Below, in pieces: positions 1-8,176 of a stretch of DNA of 64,000 nt. The stretch lies in contig CAZKBP010000011.1 of assembly GCA_964551015.1 (NCBI GenBank), forward strand, positions 77,651 through 141,650, in the 5' to 3' direction. Numbering within the stretch: position 1 is the first letter of the stretch; every line of letters starts with the position of its first letter. The DNA is from CAZKBP01 sp964551015. GTDB taxonomy: Bacteria; Bacteroidota; Bacteroidia; Cytophagales; Microscillaceae. The notes beneath the pieces were generated by a model. It had not been told where the DNA came from. It saw only the letters and a list, made by a program, of their open reading frames with translations, and made no database searches. The position numbers were made by a program, and so were the translations under genes.

Positions 1-1331
1 TGTCCGAAGAATCACTCACAGCTACGCCTGAAAATATCAAGAAAGCTTTCCAAGTCATTGACCAACAGCGTGGGGGTGGGGGCACTCGGCTTTTGCCTGC
101 GCTGAAAAATGCCCTAGCTTTCAAAGAAACCAAAGATTTTTCCCGGAGTTTCGTGGTCGTAACGGATGGCTATGTAACCGTAGAGCGAGAGGCTTTTGAC
201 CTGATCCGCAATAGTTTGAATCAAGCCAATCTCTTTGCTTTTGGCATTGGTTCTTCGGTCAATCGCTACCTGATTGAAGGCATGGCCCGTGCGGGAATGG
301 GCGAGCCTTTTATCGTGACTCAGGAGAGTGAAGCCAAAAGCGTGGGCGAAAGATTCCGTCGCTACGTACAAACTCCCGTTTTGACCAATATCCAGTTAGA
401 CTATGGCACTTTTCAAGCTTATGACGTAGAACCTTTGAGCATTCCCGATGTATTTGCCGAAAGGCCCATTATTGTTTATGGAAAATACAAAGGTCAGCCT
501 CAGGGCAAAATCACCCTCAAAGGACTTTCTGGCAAGCAAACTTATACCCAGAGCGTTTTTGTCAATCAAGCCAATCGTGAAAACAATCAAGCTCTGCGCT
601 ATCTCTGGGCACGTAAACGCATCCAAACGCTGGATGATTATACCAATTTAGCCTATAATAACGATAAGCAAAAGATCCAAGCGGAAGTAACTAAGCTGGG
701 CCTCAAGTATAATCTGCTTACGCAATATACCTCCTTTATCGCCATTGATCCCGAGGCCAGAAACAAAGAAGGCGATCAGACCACCGTCAAACAGCCCTTG
801 CCACTACCGCAGGGCGTGCCCAATACCGCCGTGGGACTCAAGAAATCCAGTACCCTGATGAACATGAACCGCCGCCAGCGCACGACCGCAGGTGGGACAT
901 TCAACAACGCCAGTGTGGGAGAAGTAGCTGTGCAAGAAGAGATTTCACTGGAACTAGATGTAATGACCAATCAACCATTGGCTCCACCACCGCCGCCCAA
1001 ACAAGAAAAAGAAGAAGAAATCTTTACAATCGTGGAGCAACCAGCCGAATATCCGGGAGGGCTGCTGGCTTTCTACCAATACATCAGAGAAAATATGCAA
1101 TATCCGGCCAAGGCCAAGCACGCTGGGGTGGAAGGAAAAGTCTTGCTGCAATTCGTGGTCAATCCCGATGGCAGTGTGAGCGATATCAAAGTGCTCAAAG
1201 GCTTAGGCTACGGCTGCGATGAAGAAGCCATTCGCTTGCTCAAAAATGCCCAGCCGTGGAAGCCCGCCAAACAGCAAAGCCGACTCGTGAAATCCAAAAT
1301 GAGCATCACGATCCAGTTTCAGTTGAAATAA
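1..1331 (+). CDS. vWA-domain protein with C-terminal TonB domain (5' partial)
   Basis: The open frame runs in from the left edge (first full codon at position 3), so the start is outside the window and about 442 residues are visible. The first ~120 residues look like the second half of a von Willebrand A domain (VVTDGYV strand, then an FGIGSSVNRYLIEGMA segment). Proteins of this kind usually carry a VIT domain before the vWA domain; that part would lie upstream. A middle region of unclear fold leads to a proline stretch (APPPPPK), and the last ~100 residues form a TonB C-terminal domain (YPGG, VEGKVLLQFVVNPDGSV, ending in ITIQFQLK). TonB-C domains contact TonB boxes of outer-membrane receptors. 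Fusion to vWA is seen in Bacteroidota and suggests an envelope protein that assembles partners or transmits force; the exact role is unknown. A hairpin follows the stop. Confidence 0.8.
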   Translation, partial: SEESLTATPENIKKAFQVIDQQRGGGGTRLLPALKNALAFKETKDFSRSFVVVTDGYVTVEREAFDLIRNSLNQANLFAFGIGSSVNRYLIEGMARAGMGEPFIVTQESEAKSVGERFRRYVQTPVLTNIQLDYGTFQAYDVEPLSIPDVFAERPIIVYGKYKGQPQGKITLKGLSGKQTYTQSVFVNQANRENNQALRYLWARKRIQTLDDYTNLAYNNDKQKIQAEVTKLGLKYNLLTQYTSFIAIDPEARNKEGDQTTVKQPLPLPQGVPNTAVGLKKSSTLMNMNRRQRTTAGGTFNNASVGEVAVQEEISLELDVMTNQPLAPPPPPKQEKEEEIFTIVEQPAEYPGGLLAFYQYIRENMQYPAKAKHAGVEGKVLLQFVVNPDGSVSDIKVLKGLGYGCDEEAIRLLKNAQPWKPAKQQSRLVKSKMSITIQFQLK

Positions 1332-1337
1332 GAAGTT

Positions 1338-1373
1338 AGTTTAGCTTGGGGGTTGCAACTCCCAAGCTAAACT
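1338..1373. terminator. Hairpin between convergent genes
   Basis: A perfect 13-bp inverted repeat (AGTTTAGCTTGGG and its complement) has a 10-base loop and begins 7 bp after the stop of the vWA/TonB gene. There is no clear T-tract, so it may stop transcription or protect the 3' end of the mRNA. It lies between convergent genes and could serve both strands. Confidence 0.6.
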
Positions 1374-1512
1374 TAGATAAGGCAGGCGTATCTCAGAGAG
1401 CAATTCTGCGAGCAAATTGACTTTATTTGCATCTGATAGTTTGGAAACAGGTCTTTTAGGAATTCCCATAATTTGATCCTTTTATCTAAGATAGGCATTA
1501 TTTCAGGTCATC

Positions 1513-1857
1513 CTACTCGTAAGGTAGGTTCTCAATACTCCAGGCGGCGAGGGCATTGAGGGCGGGGATGAGTTTTTCGCCCAGCGGAGAAAGGCTGTAT
1601 TCTACCCGGGGCGGTACTTCATTGTAAGCCGTACGGATAATTAAGCCGTCTTGCTCCAGTCTTTTGAGTTGCTCGCTCAGGGTTTTGCGATTGATTTTGG
1701 GAATGCGATGCAAAATTTCTTGGAAGCGATGGGTATCCTGAGCAATAATCCAGAGAATGGAAGGGCGCCATTTGCCACTAATACGCTCGAGTGCTTGCCT
1801 CACGGGGCATTCGTGCAGAATTTCTTGTTTATTAACATTTTCACGGTTAAGCTGCAT
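1513..1857 (-). CDS. HxlR-family winged-helix transcriptional regulator
   Basis: This 114-residue protein has the usual length and shape of the HxlR (MarR-like) family: ECPVRQALERISGKW at the N-terminus, a recognition region around INRKTLSEQLKRLEQDGLI, and the wing ending PPRVEYSLSPLGEKL. The cysteine in ECPVRQAL (residue 17) is at the position used as a redox or electrophile sensor in YodB/HypR-type members; whether it senses anything here is inference. It lies 120 bp downstream of, and on the same strand as, the MBL-DJ-1 fusion gene, with a terminator-like hairpin between them, so the two may be transcribed separately. Regulation of the neighbouring fusion is plausible from context only. 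Confidence 0.88.
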   Translation of the reverse strand: MQLNRENVNKQEILHECPVRQALERISGKWRPSILWIIAQDTHRFQEILHRIPKINRKTLSEQLKRLEQDGLIIRTAYNEVPPRVEYSLSPLGEKLIPALNALAAWSIENLPYE

Positions 1858-1937
1858 AGATTATCTTTTGATACATTTCAAATTATAAGAAAAGAAGAAA
1901 AATTGCAATATGCTCTGCTAAGTAGTAAATAAATGCC

Positions 1938-1960
1938 CCGCTTCTCAATCAGGGAAGCGG
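1938..1960 (-). terminator. Terminator-like hairpin after the MBL-DJ-1 gene
   Basis: The stem is CCGCTTC paired with GAAGCGG, extended inward by a G-T and a C-G pair, with a 5-base loop. On the minus strand a T-rich run follows. It lies 17 bp past the stop of the MBL-DJ-1 fusion gene and upstream of the HxlR gene. Confidence 0.55.
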
Positions 1961-1977
1961 AGCGATGGCTATGAAAT

Positions 1978-3420
1978 CTAGGGTCGAGCCAATTTTAGCA
2001 ATTCTTTAGCCAAAGTTTCGCCAATCAATTGCCCCGAAGCTGGATTTTGCCCTGTAATCAGACGCTCGTCTACTTCTACGTGGGCTTGCTTGGGCTGAGA
2101 GGCTTGAAATAAGGCTCCGCGTTTTTTCAACTCATCTTCCAAAAGAAAGGGCATCAGTTCGGTATTTTGATTAAGCTCTTCTTCTTCGTTGGTGTAGGAA
2201 ATGACTTTTTTACCTTTTACCAAATATTCTCCATTGTCTAGTTTTACATTGATTAAAGCGGCGGGTCCGTGGCAAACGGCACTGACGATTCCCCCTTTTT
2301 CATAAATCTGAGCCGACAACTTGGCCAAAGTTTCATTTTCAGGGAAATCCCACATCGTACCGTGGCCTCCCACGAAAAAGATCGCCTGATAGTCAGCTAC
2401 GTCTATTGCTTCCGGCTTCCTGATGTTTTTTAGCTTAGACTGGGCATAGGCATCTTGGTCAAAACGCTGGTTCAAAGGATCATCCAAATCATATCCATCC
2501 GGCTCAATGGCAATTCCCTGAGGGCTAATCAGATCAATCTCATAGCCCCGATCCATCAGGGCATAGTAAGGGTGAGTCAACTCATTGAAATAATAGCCCG
2601 TCTTTTGGCTCGTATCGCCCATTTGGGTATTACTGGTGAGGACAAAAAGTACGCGGGAGTAGGGAAAATCCTGAACATCGTGATAACAAATAATTTCTAG
2701 ATTATCTTTTTCTTTTTGAATTAATGCTCTCACTTTTGTCAGGCTCTTTTTACGGGCTTCGTTATCATCGGCGGCGCGGGCAATGATTTCTTCAATAGGA
2801 GAGGGGTCTTGCTCCACCTCGAAGCGACGATAATAAGTATCGGCCACGTGAAAAAGTGTTTTTTCTCCGGCTCTTTCTATCAAAATTCCAGAATGCCCCT
2901 GCGTGTGCCCGAAGAGTGGAATCAGGCTGACCTCTGCGCTCAATCCCAAATCTAGCTTTCGTTTTTCAAACCCTTCCCAAGTTTCGGTAGAAGGCTCAAC
3001 AGGTTGAAAATGGGGCTGATGCTCAAACTGATTGGGCAAATAACGCGGATTTCCATTTTGTAGAGCCTCCAGTTCTTCCTGAGCTAAATGCACCTGTGCC
3101 TGTGGGAAATCTCTGAGGCCGCCCACGTGGTCTACGTCCAAGTGAGAGATGACGATATGCTTCACGTCTTGGGCTTGATAGCCTAAGGCTTCTATTTGGC
3201 GCAGAGCGGTAAGCGACTCATTGGGGACAAAACCATAAGCCTGAGCGATTTCTCCCAGGCGTTCTTCCATTTTTTGCATTTCTAACAAACCTAGGCCCGT
3301 ATCGATGAGGACTAAGTTTCTATCTTCTATTAGTAACAGGCAATGGTTAATGGCTTTGGAATTGACGTCCTGAGGGAAAGCTCCCATTTCTCCGCACAGC
3401 AAATGATGAATATTGGTCAT
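1978..3420 (-). CDS. Fusion of metallo-beta-lactamase-fold hydrolase and DJ-1/PfpI domain
   Basis: This 480-residue protein has two complete domains. Residues ~1-255 are a metallo-beta-lactamase (MBL) fold resembling quorum-quenching lactonases: metal-ligand positions are H93, D95 (usually His in the HxHxDH motif), D97, H98, H172 (GHTQGHSG), D194 (HVADTYY) and H247. Residues ~255-480 are a DJ-1/PfpI domain of the Hsp31/glyoxalase III type, with GGHGTMWDFPEN, nucleophile C383 followed by H384 (VCHGPAAL), and an acidic E280. Each domain is normally a stand-alone protein. Together they suggest detoxification of lactones, thioesters or reactive aldehydes, but no substrate can be assigned. No signal peptide is seen, so it is probably cytoplasmic. 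An HxlR regulator lies downstream on the same strand. Confidence 0.85.
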   Translation of the reverse strand: MTNIHHLLCGEMGAFPQDVNSKAINHCLLLIEDRNLVLIDTGLGLLEMQKMEERLGEIAQAYGFVPNESLTALRQIEALGYQAQDVKHIVISHLDVDHVGGLRDFPQAQVHLAQEELEALQNGNPRYLPNQFEHQPHFQPVEPSTETWEGFEKRKLDLGLSAEVSLIPLFGHTQGHSGILIERAGEKTLFHVADTYYRRFEVEQDPSPIEEIIARAADDNEARKKSLTKVRALIQKEKDNLEIICYHDVQDFPYSRVLFVLTSNTQMGDTSQKTGYYFNELTHPYYALMDRGYEIDLISPQGIAIEPDGYDLDDPLNQRFDQDAYAQSKLKNIRKPEAIDVADYQAIFFVGGHGTMWDFPENETLAKLSAQIYEKGGIVSAVCHGPAALINVKLDNGEYLVKGKKVISYTNEEEELNQNTELMPFLLEDELKKRGALFQASQPKQAHVEVDERLITGQNPASGQLIGETLAKELLKLARP

Positions 3421-3679
3421 GGTAAATTGTAGGTTATGTAAAATTCAATATTAGCTGAAAATCAGGAGCTTAGAAAGAGAGGGACGTATAGGTAACTAAG
3501 TGGTGTTTATACCACTATTGATGATAATCAAGTATTTAAGGAAAACAAATTCACGAGAAATTGATCCATACTTAGGCCAAGCTTAACACAAAGCAGTTCC
3601 TAGATATTTGCCAGCCCAAGTTTGTTTTATAAACTCAAAACCGCTAACATTGAAACACAAAGCAAAACTTTACAGTCCT

Positions 3680-4306
3680 ATGCGCAAATGGCTGCAAAAA
3701 AATTTGGGAAGACAACTCAGCCAACCCAGCGGTTTTTGGGGAATCGTGGTAGGGCGTGTCATGAATCTGGGCAATCGCCCCATGTACCGAGCCACTTATG
3801 AATTATTAGAGTTCCATCCCGGCGATCAAGTATTAGAGATTGGTTTTGGGAATGGTGCTTTGGTTCAGCCCTTGCTCCCCAAAATCCGACCTGGCACTTA
3901 CACGGGCATCGAGCTATCGGACACGATGTTGAAAGTAGCTCGACAAAATCTCAGACTTTCCATCCAAGCAGGAGAGGTCGTACTCAAAAGAGCCAACGCG
4001 CAGAAGCTGCCCTTTGCCGATCAGTCTTTTGATAAAATCTTTACTATCAACACTATTTATTTCTGGGAAAAGCCCGAAAGAGTGATGGCCGAAGTCTACC
4101 GAGTACTCAAGCCAAATGGTATTTTCGTGATTTCGCTCAATACCCAAGAAGCCATGCAAGGAAGTGAATACGTGCGAGAGAAATTCACATTATACAGTCG
4201 CCCCGAAGTAGAGCAACTCTTTGAGAAAGCCGGTTTTCAAAAACTCATTAGCACGCATCAAAAGCTTCGGGTTGAGGATGTACTTTGCGTGAGAGGCAGG
4301 AAATGA
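3680..4306 (+). CDS. Class I SAM-dependent methyltransferase
   Basis: The predicted protein is 208 residues from the ATG at 3680. The open frame continues 24 codons upstream to a TTG, but that stretch looks unlike protein of this family, so the internal ATG (MRKWLQKNLG) is preferred. It has the Rossmann methyltransferase motifs in order: motif I VLEIGFGNGAL, the acidic end of strand 2 (YTGIELSDTML), motif II/III LPFADQSFDKIFTINTIYFW, and motif IV RVLKPNGIFVIS. This is the Methyltransf_11 pattern, which acts on small molecules or lipids. The substrate is unknown. The gene stands alone, divergent from the MBL-DJ-1 fusion gene. Confidence 0.82.
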   Translation: MRKWLQKNLGRQLSQPSGFWGIVVGRVMNLGNRPMYRATYELLEFHPGDQVLEIGFGNGALVQPLLPKIRPGTYTGIELSDTMLKVARQNLRLSIQAGEVVLKRANAQKLPFADQSFDKIFTINTIYFWEKPERVMAEVYRVLKPNGIFVISLNTQEAMQGSEYVREKFTLYSRPEVEQLFEKAGFQKLISTHQKLRVEDVLCVRGRK

Positions 4307-4577
4307 TTCTCGAGCCAAATACATCCCCATTACCGCCCAATCAACACGAAAGGCGACCAATTTCACGGCCATAAACAAAAAGGATTAACTGATTGAAGAG
4401 GGCTGAAAAAAGTAAGAAGCTTATTAAGAAGAAGTTGCCATTAATTATCTGCAACAAATATTCAACTAAATTGTATAAAATTCCTACTCAGTTATTAGGT
4501 TTTTTTCATTTTTCGGCAAAAAAATAGGAATGCCTCGGGTAGAAGCATTCCTGAAAAACAAAGGTTTAGGCTGCCAA

Positions 4578-5459
4578 CTAATTCATCGTCATCGGTACGT
4601 CCATAAGTAGGATTTTGGCGTCGCCATCGGCCTGAATGTTGACTTTTTCGGTATCCCAGATGCCAAAGCCATCCCGCTGCTCGAGCTGCTGCCCATCGAT
4701 GCTCACTTGACCCTCCAGGATGAAAGCATAGACGCCATTTTCGGCCGATTTTACTTGATATTCCGTCTGGAAACCCTTTTCCAAATCGCCCATGTGGAAC
4801 CAGGCATTCTGGTGAATCCAAACCCCTGCATCTTCTGGGTTGGGCGAGAGGATTTGGCTCAGCTTATTTTTCAAATCCCCGGCTCGGAGCGTGATCTGAT
4901 CGTAGCGCGGACTCACGTTTTTCTGATTGGGGAAGAGCCAGATTTGTAGAAATTTGACGGGCTGATCTGCGTTTTTATTGTACTCGCTATGCAAAATCCC
5001 CGTGCCCGCGCTCATGGCCTGAATGTCGCCCTGCCTGATCACGGTGGTGTTGCCCATGCTGTCTTGGTGCTCCAGGTCTCCTTCCAAGGGAATGGAGATA
5101 ATCTCCATGTTATCGTGAGGATGCGTGCCGAAGCCTCGTCCTCCCGCCACGGCATCATCATTCAAGACGCGAAGTACGCCGAAGTGCATTCTCTCGGGGT
5201 TATAATAATTGGCAAAGCTAAAAGTATGGTGCGTGTCTAACCAACCGTGGTTGGCGTGCCCGCGGGTGTTGGCTTTGTGCAATACTGTTTTCATGGTTTT
5301 TTCCTCCTGATTAGGTAAATGATTAAATCCGACTTGCTGCATCAATCGGTCAAAGGTAGAATTCTTGTCCGAAGCGGGGCGGGCCTGCATCACAGAACTT
5401 CCCACGGCCACTCCGGCCGCGCCCAGTAAGGTCTTCTTGATAAAGTTTTTTCGGTTCAT
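4578..5459 (-). CDS. Pirin-family bicupin protein with N-terminal leader
   Basis: The 293-residue frame starts MNRKNFIKKTLLGAAG, a Tat-like or Sec-like leader with an RK rather than RR pair, then a linker. A canonical pirin begins near residue 56 (MKTVLHKANTRG). The N-terminal cupin holds the metal site (GFGTHPHDNMEI, with H, H and E ligands, plus a later His in GILHSEYN). The C-terminal cupin ends IWDTEKVNI. Pirins are Fe-binding proteins; several bacterial ones degrade quercetin-like flavonols, others have regulatory roles. The leader suggests export to the envelope. A shorter product starting at the internal Met would be cytoplasmic. An AraC regulator lies 108 bp upstream on the same strand and may control it. 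Confidence 0.88.
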   Translation of the reverse strand: MNRKNFIKKTLLGAAGVAVGSSVMQARPASDKNSTFDRLMQQVGFNHLPNQEEKTMKTVLHKANTRGHANHGWLDTHHTFSFANYYNPERMHFGVLRVLNDDAVAGGRGFGTHPHDNMEIISIPLEGDLEHQDSMGNTTVIRQGDIQAMSAGTGILHSEYNKNADQPVKFLQIWLFPNQKNVSPRYDQITLRAGDLKNKLSQILSPNPEDAGVWIHQNAWFHMGDLEKGFQTEYQVKSAENGVYAFILEGQVSIDGQQLEQRDGFGIWDTEKVNIQADGDAKILLMDVPMTMN

Positions 5460-5567
5460 CTGTTCACGTTTTCTGATTGATTACGCTACAAATTTGCTAA
5501 TAATCCACTCGAGAAGCGATACAAAAAAAGAGGGGATTCATATAAAAAAGTCGGAAAGTGCCCCTGC

Positions 5568-6416
5568 TTACTTTTGCTCCCGGTAGTCAGAAGGCGAAAT
5601 ACCCGTTTGTTTCTTGAAAAATCCACTAAAGTGTAGTGGCTCCTCGAAGCCCATTCGGTAGGCAATTTCCTTCACGCTGAGATCAGTATGGAGTAAAAGT
5701 CGCTTGGCTTCCAAAGTAAGCCGATCTTGGATAAAGGTCTTGGCGGTTTTGCCCGTGATGGTTTTGATCGTGGCACTGAGATGTTTGGGAGATATAAATA
5801 ACTCGGACGCGTAATCAGAAACCTTGTGCCAGTCTTGATAATGTTTTTCTAAAAGTCCTTTGAAATCCCTGAGGATACAAACGCCCGCGTCTTCCTCGTC
5901 CAATTGCTGCGTGTCTAGCGTCAAAGTATTATTGCAATAGATCAAAAATAACTGGAGTAAGGCACCCAAGGCCCGCGTACGGTAGATCAAGTCCGTGGGC
6001 ATGCAATCTAGCATTTCTTGGATGATCCGACGCAGGCGGTCAAAAGTGATTTGATCCAAGGCCAAAGGAGGATTTTCCCCAAAAGGGCGAAATAGATTTA
6101 AATTGCTAATAAAACGCTCAGGAATATTATTTTCTACCAAAAAATCTTTGCTAAAGGTAATCACCCAACCCTTGGGCCTTTTCCAAACCTCTACTTGATG
6201 CACCTGACCCGGGCTCACAAAGTGTACCTCCTGCCTGGCAAAAGGATAAGTTTGGTAGTCTACCGCATGTTGTCCCTCGGCTTGCTCTACCAAAAGCAGG
6301 GTGTAGTAATCGTGACGGTGGGGTTCATCGGCTTGGCCCTGTGCTTGGTCGTAGATCAGCTCCATAGACTGGAGATTAAAATCTAGCCGAGGGGAACGAG
6401 GAGAGAGATGATCCAT
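5568..6416 (-). CDS. AraC-family transcriptional regulator
   Basis: This 282-residue protein has an N-terminal cupin-like ligand domain (EPHRHDYYTLLLVEQAEG, then FVSPGQVHQVEVW) and a C-terminal double helix-turn-helix. The second HTH is typical: DLSVKEIAYRMGFEEPLHF followed by FFKKQTGISPSDYR. The length and domain order are normal for AraC activators that bind small effectors. It sits upstream of, and in the same direction as, the pirin gene (108 bp apart), so control of pirin expression is the simplest hypothesis. The effector is unknown. Confidence 0.9.
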   Translation of the reverse strand: MDHLSPRSPRLDFNLQSMELIYDQAQGQADEPHRHDYYTLLLVEQAEGQHAVDYQTYPFARQEVHFVSPGQVHQVEVWKRPKGWVITFSKDFLVENNIPERFISNLNLFRPFGENPPLALDQITFDRLRRIIQEMLDCMPTDLIYRTRALGALLQLFLIYCNNTLTLDTQQLDEEDAGVCILRDFKGLLEKHYQDWHKVSDYASELFISPKHLSATIKTITGKTAKTFIQDRLTLEAKRLLLHTDLSVKEIAYRMGFEEPLHFSGFFKKQTGISPSDYREQK

Positions 6417-6483
6417 AGTCTAAGCTAAAAATATTTCTCGAGTATACCCTAGTTCTATATCTATATTTTCTCTACATAGTTTT

Positions 6484-6560
6484 GCTAAGTTTCCCACTTA
6501 GCCCTTGAAAGCGTCAAGATTCCTAGCTTAAAGGAGTCTGAGATAACAATCTCGGTAGAG
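6484..6560. repeat. Extragenic multi-hairpin repeat, copy A
   Basis: This 77-bp element between the AraC and zinc-ribbon genes is a run of short hairpins: GCTAAGTTTCCCACTTAGC, then an AAG-ATTCCTAG-CTT hairpin, then GAGATAACAATCTC. The same modules in the same order appear at 7942-8055 and, in reverse orientation, at 50871-50945. Confidence 0.7.
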
Positions 6561-6591
6561 TTCATGATTAGAGGTTCAAATCTTTTCCAAG

Positions 6592-7011
6592 TTAAAGAGG
6601 ACGATCGCCCGCCTCTCGTTCTTTTCGCATCTTGCGCTTCATTCTTTGTAGCTCTTTCTCGATATCCCGTGCTTCTTTGCGTTTTCTGGATTTTGCTTGA
6701 TAATTGTCGTATTTTGTCTGAAAGGCTTGAAATAACTTGCTCAAATAAGTATAGAAAGGATCGGTAGCGCGGGCACGTGTTGAGCGTATTCCGTAGAAGA
6801 AAAAATGCCCTTCACAATGGGCGCATTCAAAGCAGGGCTTGGCCGTTTTACCCTCTTCTTCAATGATCGGGATAAAAAAGAAAGAAATATACTCCACGGG
6901 AACTACCTCGTGGAATTTGCCTATTGTACCACAACTGGGGCATTCGTGACGAATGACTTTACCGTTCTCTTTTCGGGAAAACTTCCTACCAGCGCCAAAG
7001 AGTGCAAACAT
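6592..7011 (-). CDS. Small zinc-ribbon protein with basic coiled tail
   Basis: This is a 139-residue protein of the zinc-ribbon type found in many Bacteroidota. Two CxxC pairs flank a hydrophobic turn: ECPSCGTIG near residue 24 and CFECAHCEGHFFF near residue 60, with YISFFFIPII between them. The C-terminal third is highly charged (KSRKRKEARDIEKEL and onward) and is probably helical or coiled-coil. The zinc site is structural in such proteins. A function cannot be assigned; nucleic-acid or protein contact through the basic tail is inference. It is divergent from the DUF2461 gene, with 125 bp between starts. Confidence 0.75.
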   Translation of the reverse strand: MFALFGAGRKFSRKENGKVIRHECPSCGTIGKFHEVVPVEYISFFFIPIIEEEGKTAKPCFECAHCEGHFFFYGIRSTRARATDPFYTYLSKLFQAFQTKYDNYQAKSRKRKEARDIEKELQRMKRKMRKEREAGDRPL

Positions 7012-7136
7012 ACCACGGGTGTCTTGATGTTCATTAAATTTGCAGAGAAGCTATCTTCTATTTTAATATGTACGATAAGAATCTGGCAAAGATGCACCAA
7101 ATTCAGCATACAAGTGGATTTAACTTTTGAACACTC

Positions 7137-7826
7137 ATGGCTTACATTACCGCACAAACCCTAAATTTTCTACAAGACCTAAAGGCCAACAATCAGAAAT
7201 CTTGGTTTGAACAAAACCGAGATCGCTACGAGCAAAGTCAAGCCGAAATGACCCGTTTTGCCGAAGAAGTCATGCGACTTATGGCGGGCTTTGATGTATT
7301 GGAAACGCAGAGTGGCAAAAAGAGCCTTTACCGCATCTACCGAGATATTCGCTTTTCTAAGGACAAAACGCCCTACAAAACCTTTAGAAGTGGTTATTTC
7401 CGCAGGAGTGGAGCCGAAAGGAGAGGGGGGTATGTATTTCATATCGAGCCTGAAAACACCTACATTTCTGGTGGGTTCTACGGCCCGAATAAGGAAGATT
7501 TGCGCTTAATTCGCCAACAAATTGCGCAAGATGCCCAGCCTCTGAGGTCAGTGCTAGCAGCAGCACCCTTTCGGGAATATTTTGGGAAAATGCTGGGTGA
7601 ACAACTCAAAACCGCTCCCCAGGGCTTTGACAAAGCGCACCCCGAGATAGATTTGCTCCGTTACAAGCAGTTTATCATTCAGCATGATTTTACGAATGAG
7701 GAAGTATTGGCCGCAGATTTTGAAGAAAAAGTAGCAAAAGGATTCTCAAAGATGCTTCCCTTCTTTCAGGCCATGACCGAATATCTGACTACGAATTTAA
7801 ACGGTGAGTCCTTATTGGAAAATTAA
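7137..7826 (+). CDS. DUF2461 (TIGR02453) family protein
   Basis: This 229-residue protein matches the DUF2461 family over its full length. It opens with TLNFLQDLKANNQKSWFEQN and includes the family hallmark RIYRDIRFSKDKTPYKTF, followed by YVFHIEPENTYISGGFY. The family is widespread in bacteria and fungi and has no proven biochemical role. No signal peptide or membrane segment is visible. The stop codon overlaps the 3' end of a decayed T9SS tail on the opposite strand. Confidence 0.9.
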   Translation: MAYITAQTLNFLQDLKANNQKSWFEQNRDRYEQSQAEMTRFAEEVMRLMAGFDVLETQSGKKSLYRIYRDIRFSKDKTPYKTFRSGYFRRSGAERRGGYVFHIEPENTYISGGFYGPNKEDLRLIRQQIAQDAQPLRSVLAAAPFREYFGKMLGEQLKTAPQGFDKAHPEIDLLRYKQFIIQHDFTNEEVLAADFEEKVAKGFSKMLPFFQAMTEYLTTNLNGESLLEN

Positions 7827-7921
7827 TCCAAACCCCATAGTTTCGTGATTTTTCGGGTGTAAGTTCTTCCGTTTACTTGGTAGCTGATTACGTAAACTCC
7901 GGCTGGCATTTGCTCTAAATT
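7823..7921 (-). pseudogene. Orphan T9SS sorting-tail remnant
   Basis: On the minus strand a 32-codon open stretch reads like the end of a type A T9SS C-terminal domain: MPAGVYVISYQVNG then RTYTRKITKLWG and a stop. A stop codon lies immediately upstream, and no cargo domain is present. It is the leftover 3' end of a deleted secreted-protein gene, next to hairpin repeat copy B. Confidence 0.6.
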
Positions 7922-7941
7922 TCAAATAATCACCCACCTAT

Positions 7942-8055
7942 GCTAAGTTTCCCAACTTAGCACGTATATGAGTCAAGATTCCTAGCTTGGCCTTGAAGCG
8001 ATGTGAGATGGGAATCTCACTGATCGAGCCGGCTGAGATAGGAATCTCAGCAGAG
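7942..8055. repeat. Extragenic multi-hairpin repeat, copy B
   Basis: The largest copy contains four hairpin modules: GCTAAGTTTCCCAACTTAGC (8-bp perfect stem, TCCC loop), AAG-ATTCCTAG-CTT, GTGAGATGGGAATCTCAC and CTGAGATAGGAATCTCAG. The first two match copy A in order and sequence. The remaining bases up to the next gene (8056-8176) show no further structure I can support. Confidence 0.72.
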
Positions 8056-8176
8056 TGGTATACAATACTTTGTGAAAATAAACATAAGCAAACGACAAGG
8101 TCAAAACCGACTTCTAAGCAGTGGCTAGTCTTAGAAACTTCAATCAGGTATATTGCCTCTAAAATTAGCTGACTGT

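Noticed and set aside
3480..3530. Hairpin AGTGGT/ACCACT between divergent genes near the methyltransferase
   Set aside because: A single short stem with no link to a transcript end; too weak to call.
3608..3679. TTG start for the methyltransferase, 24 codons upstream
   Set aside because: The added segment has no family-like sequence; the ATG at 3680 begins a normal N-terminus.
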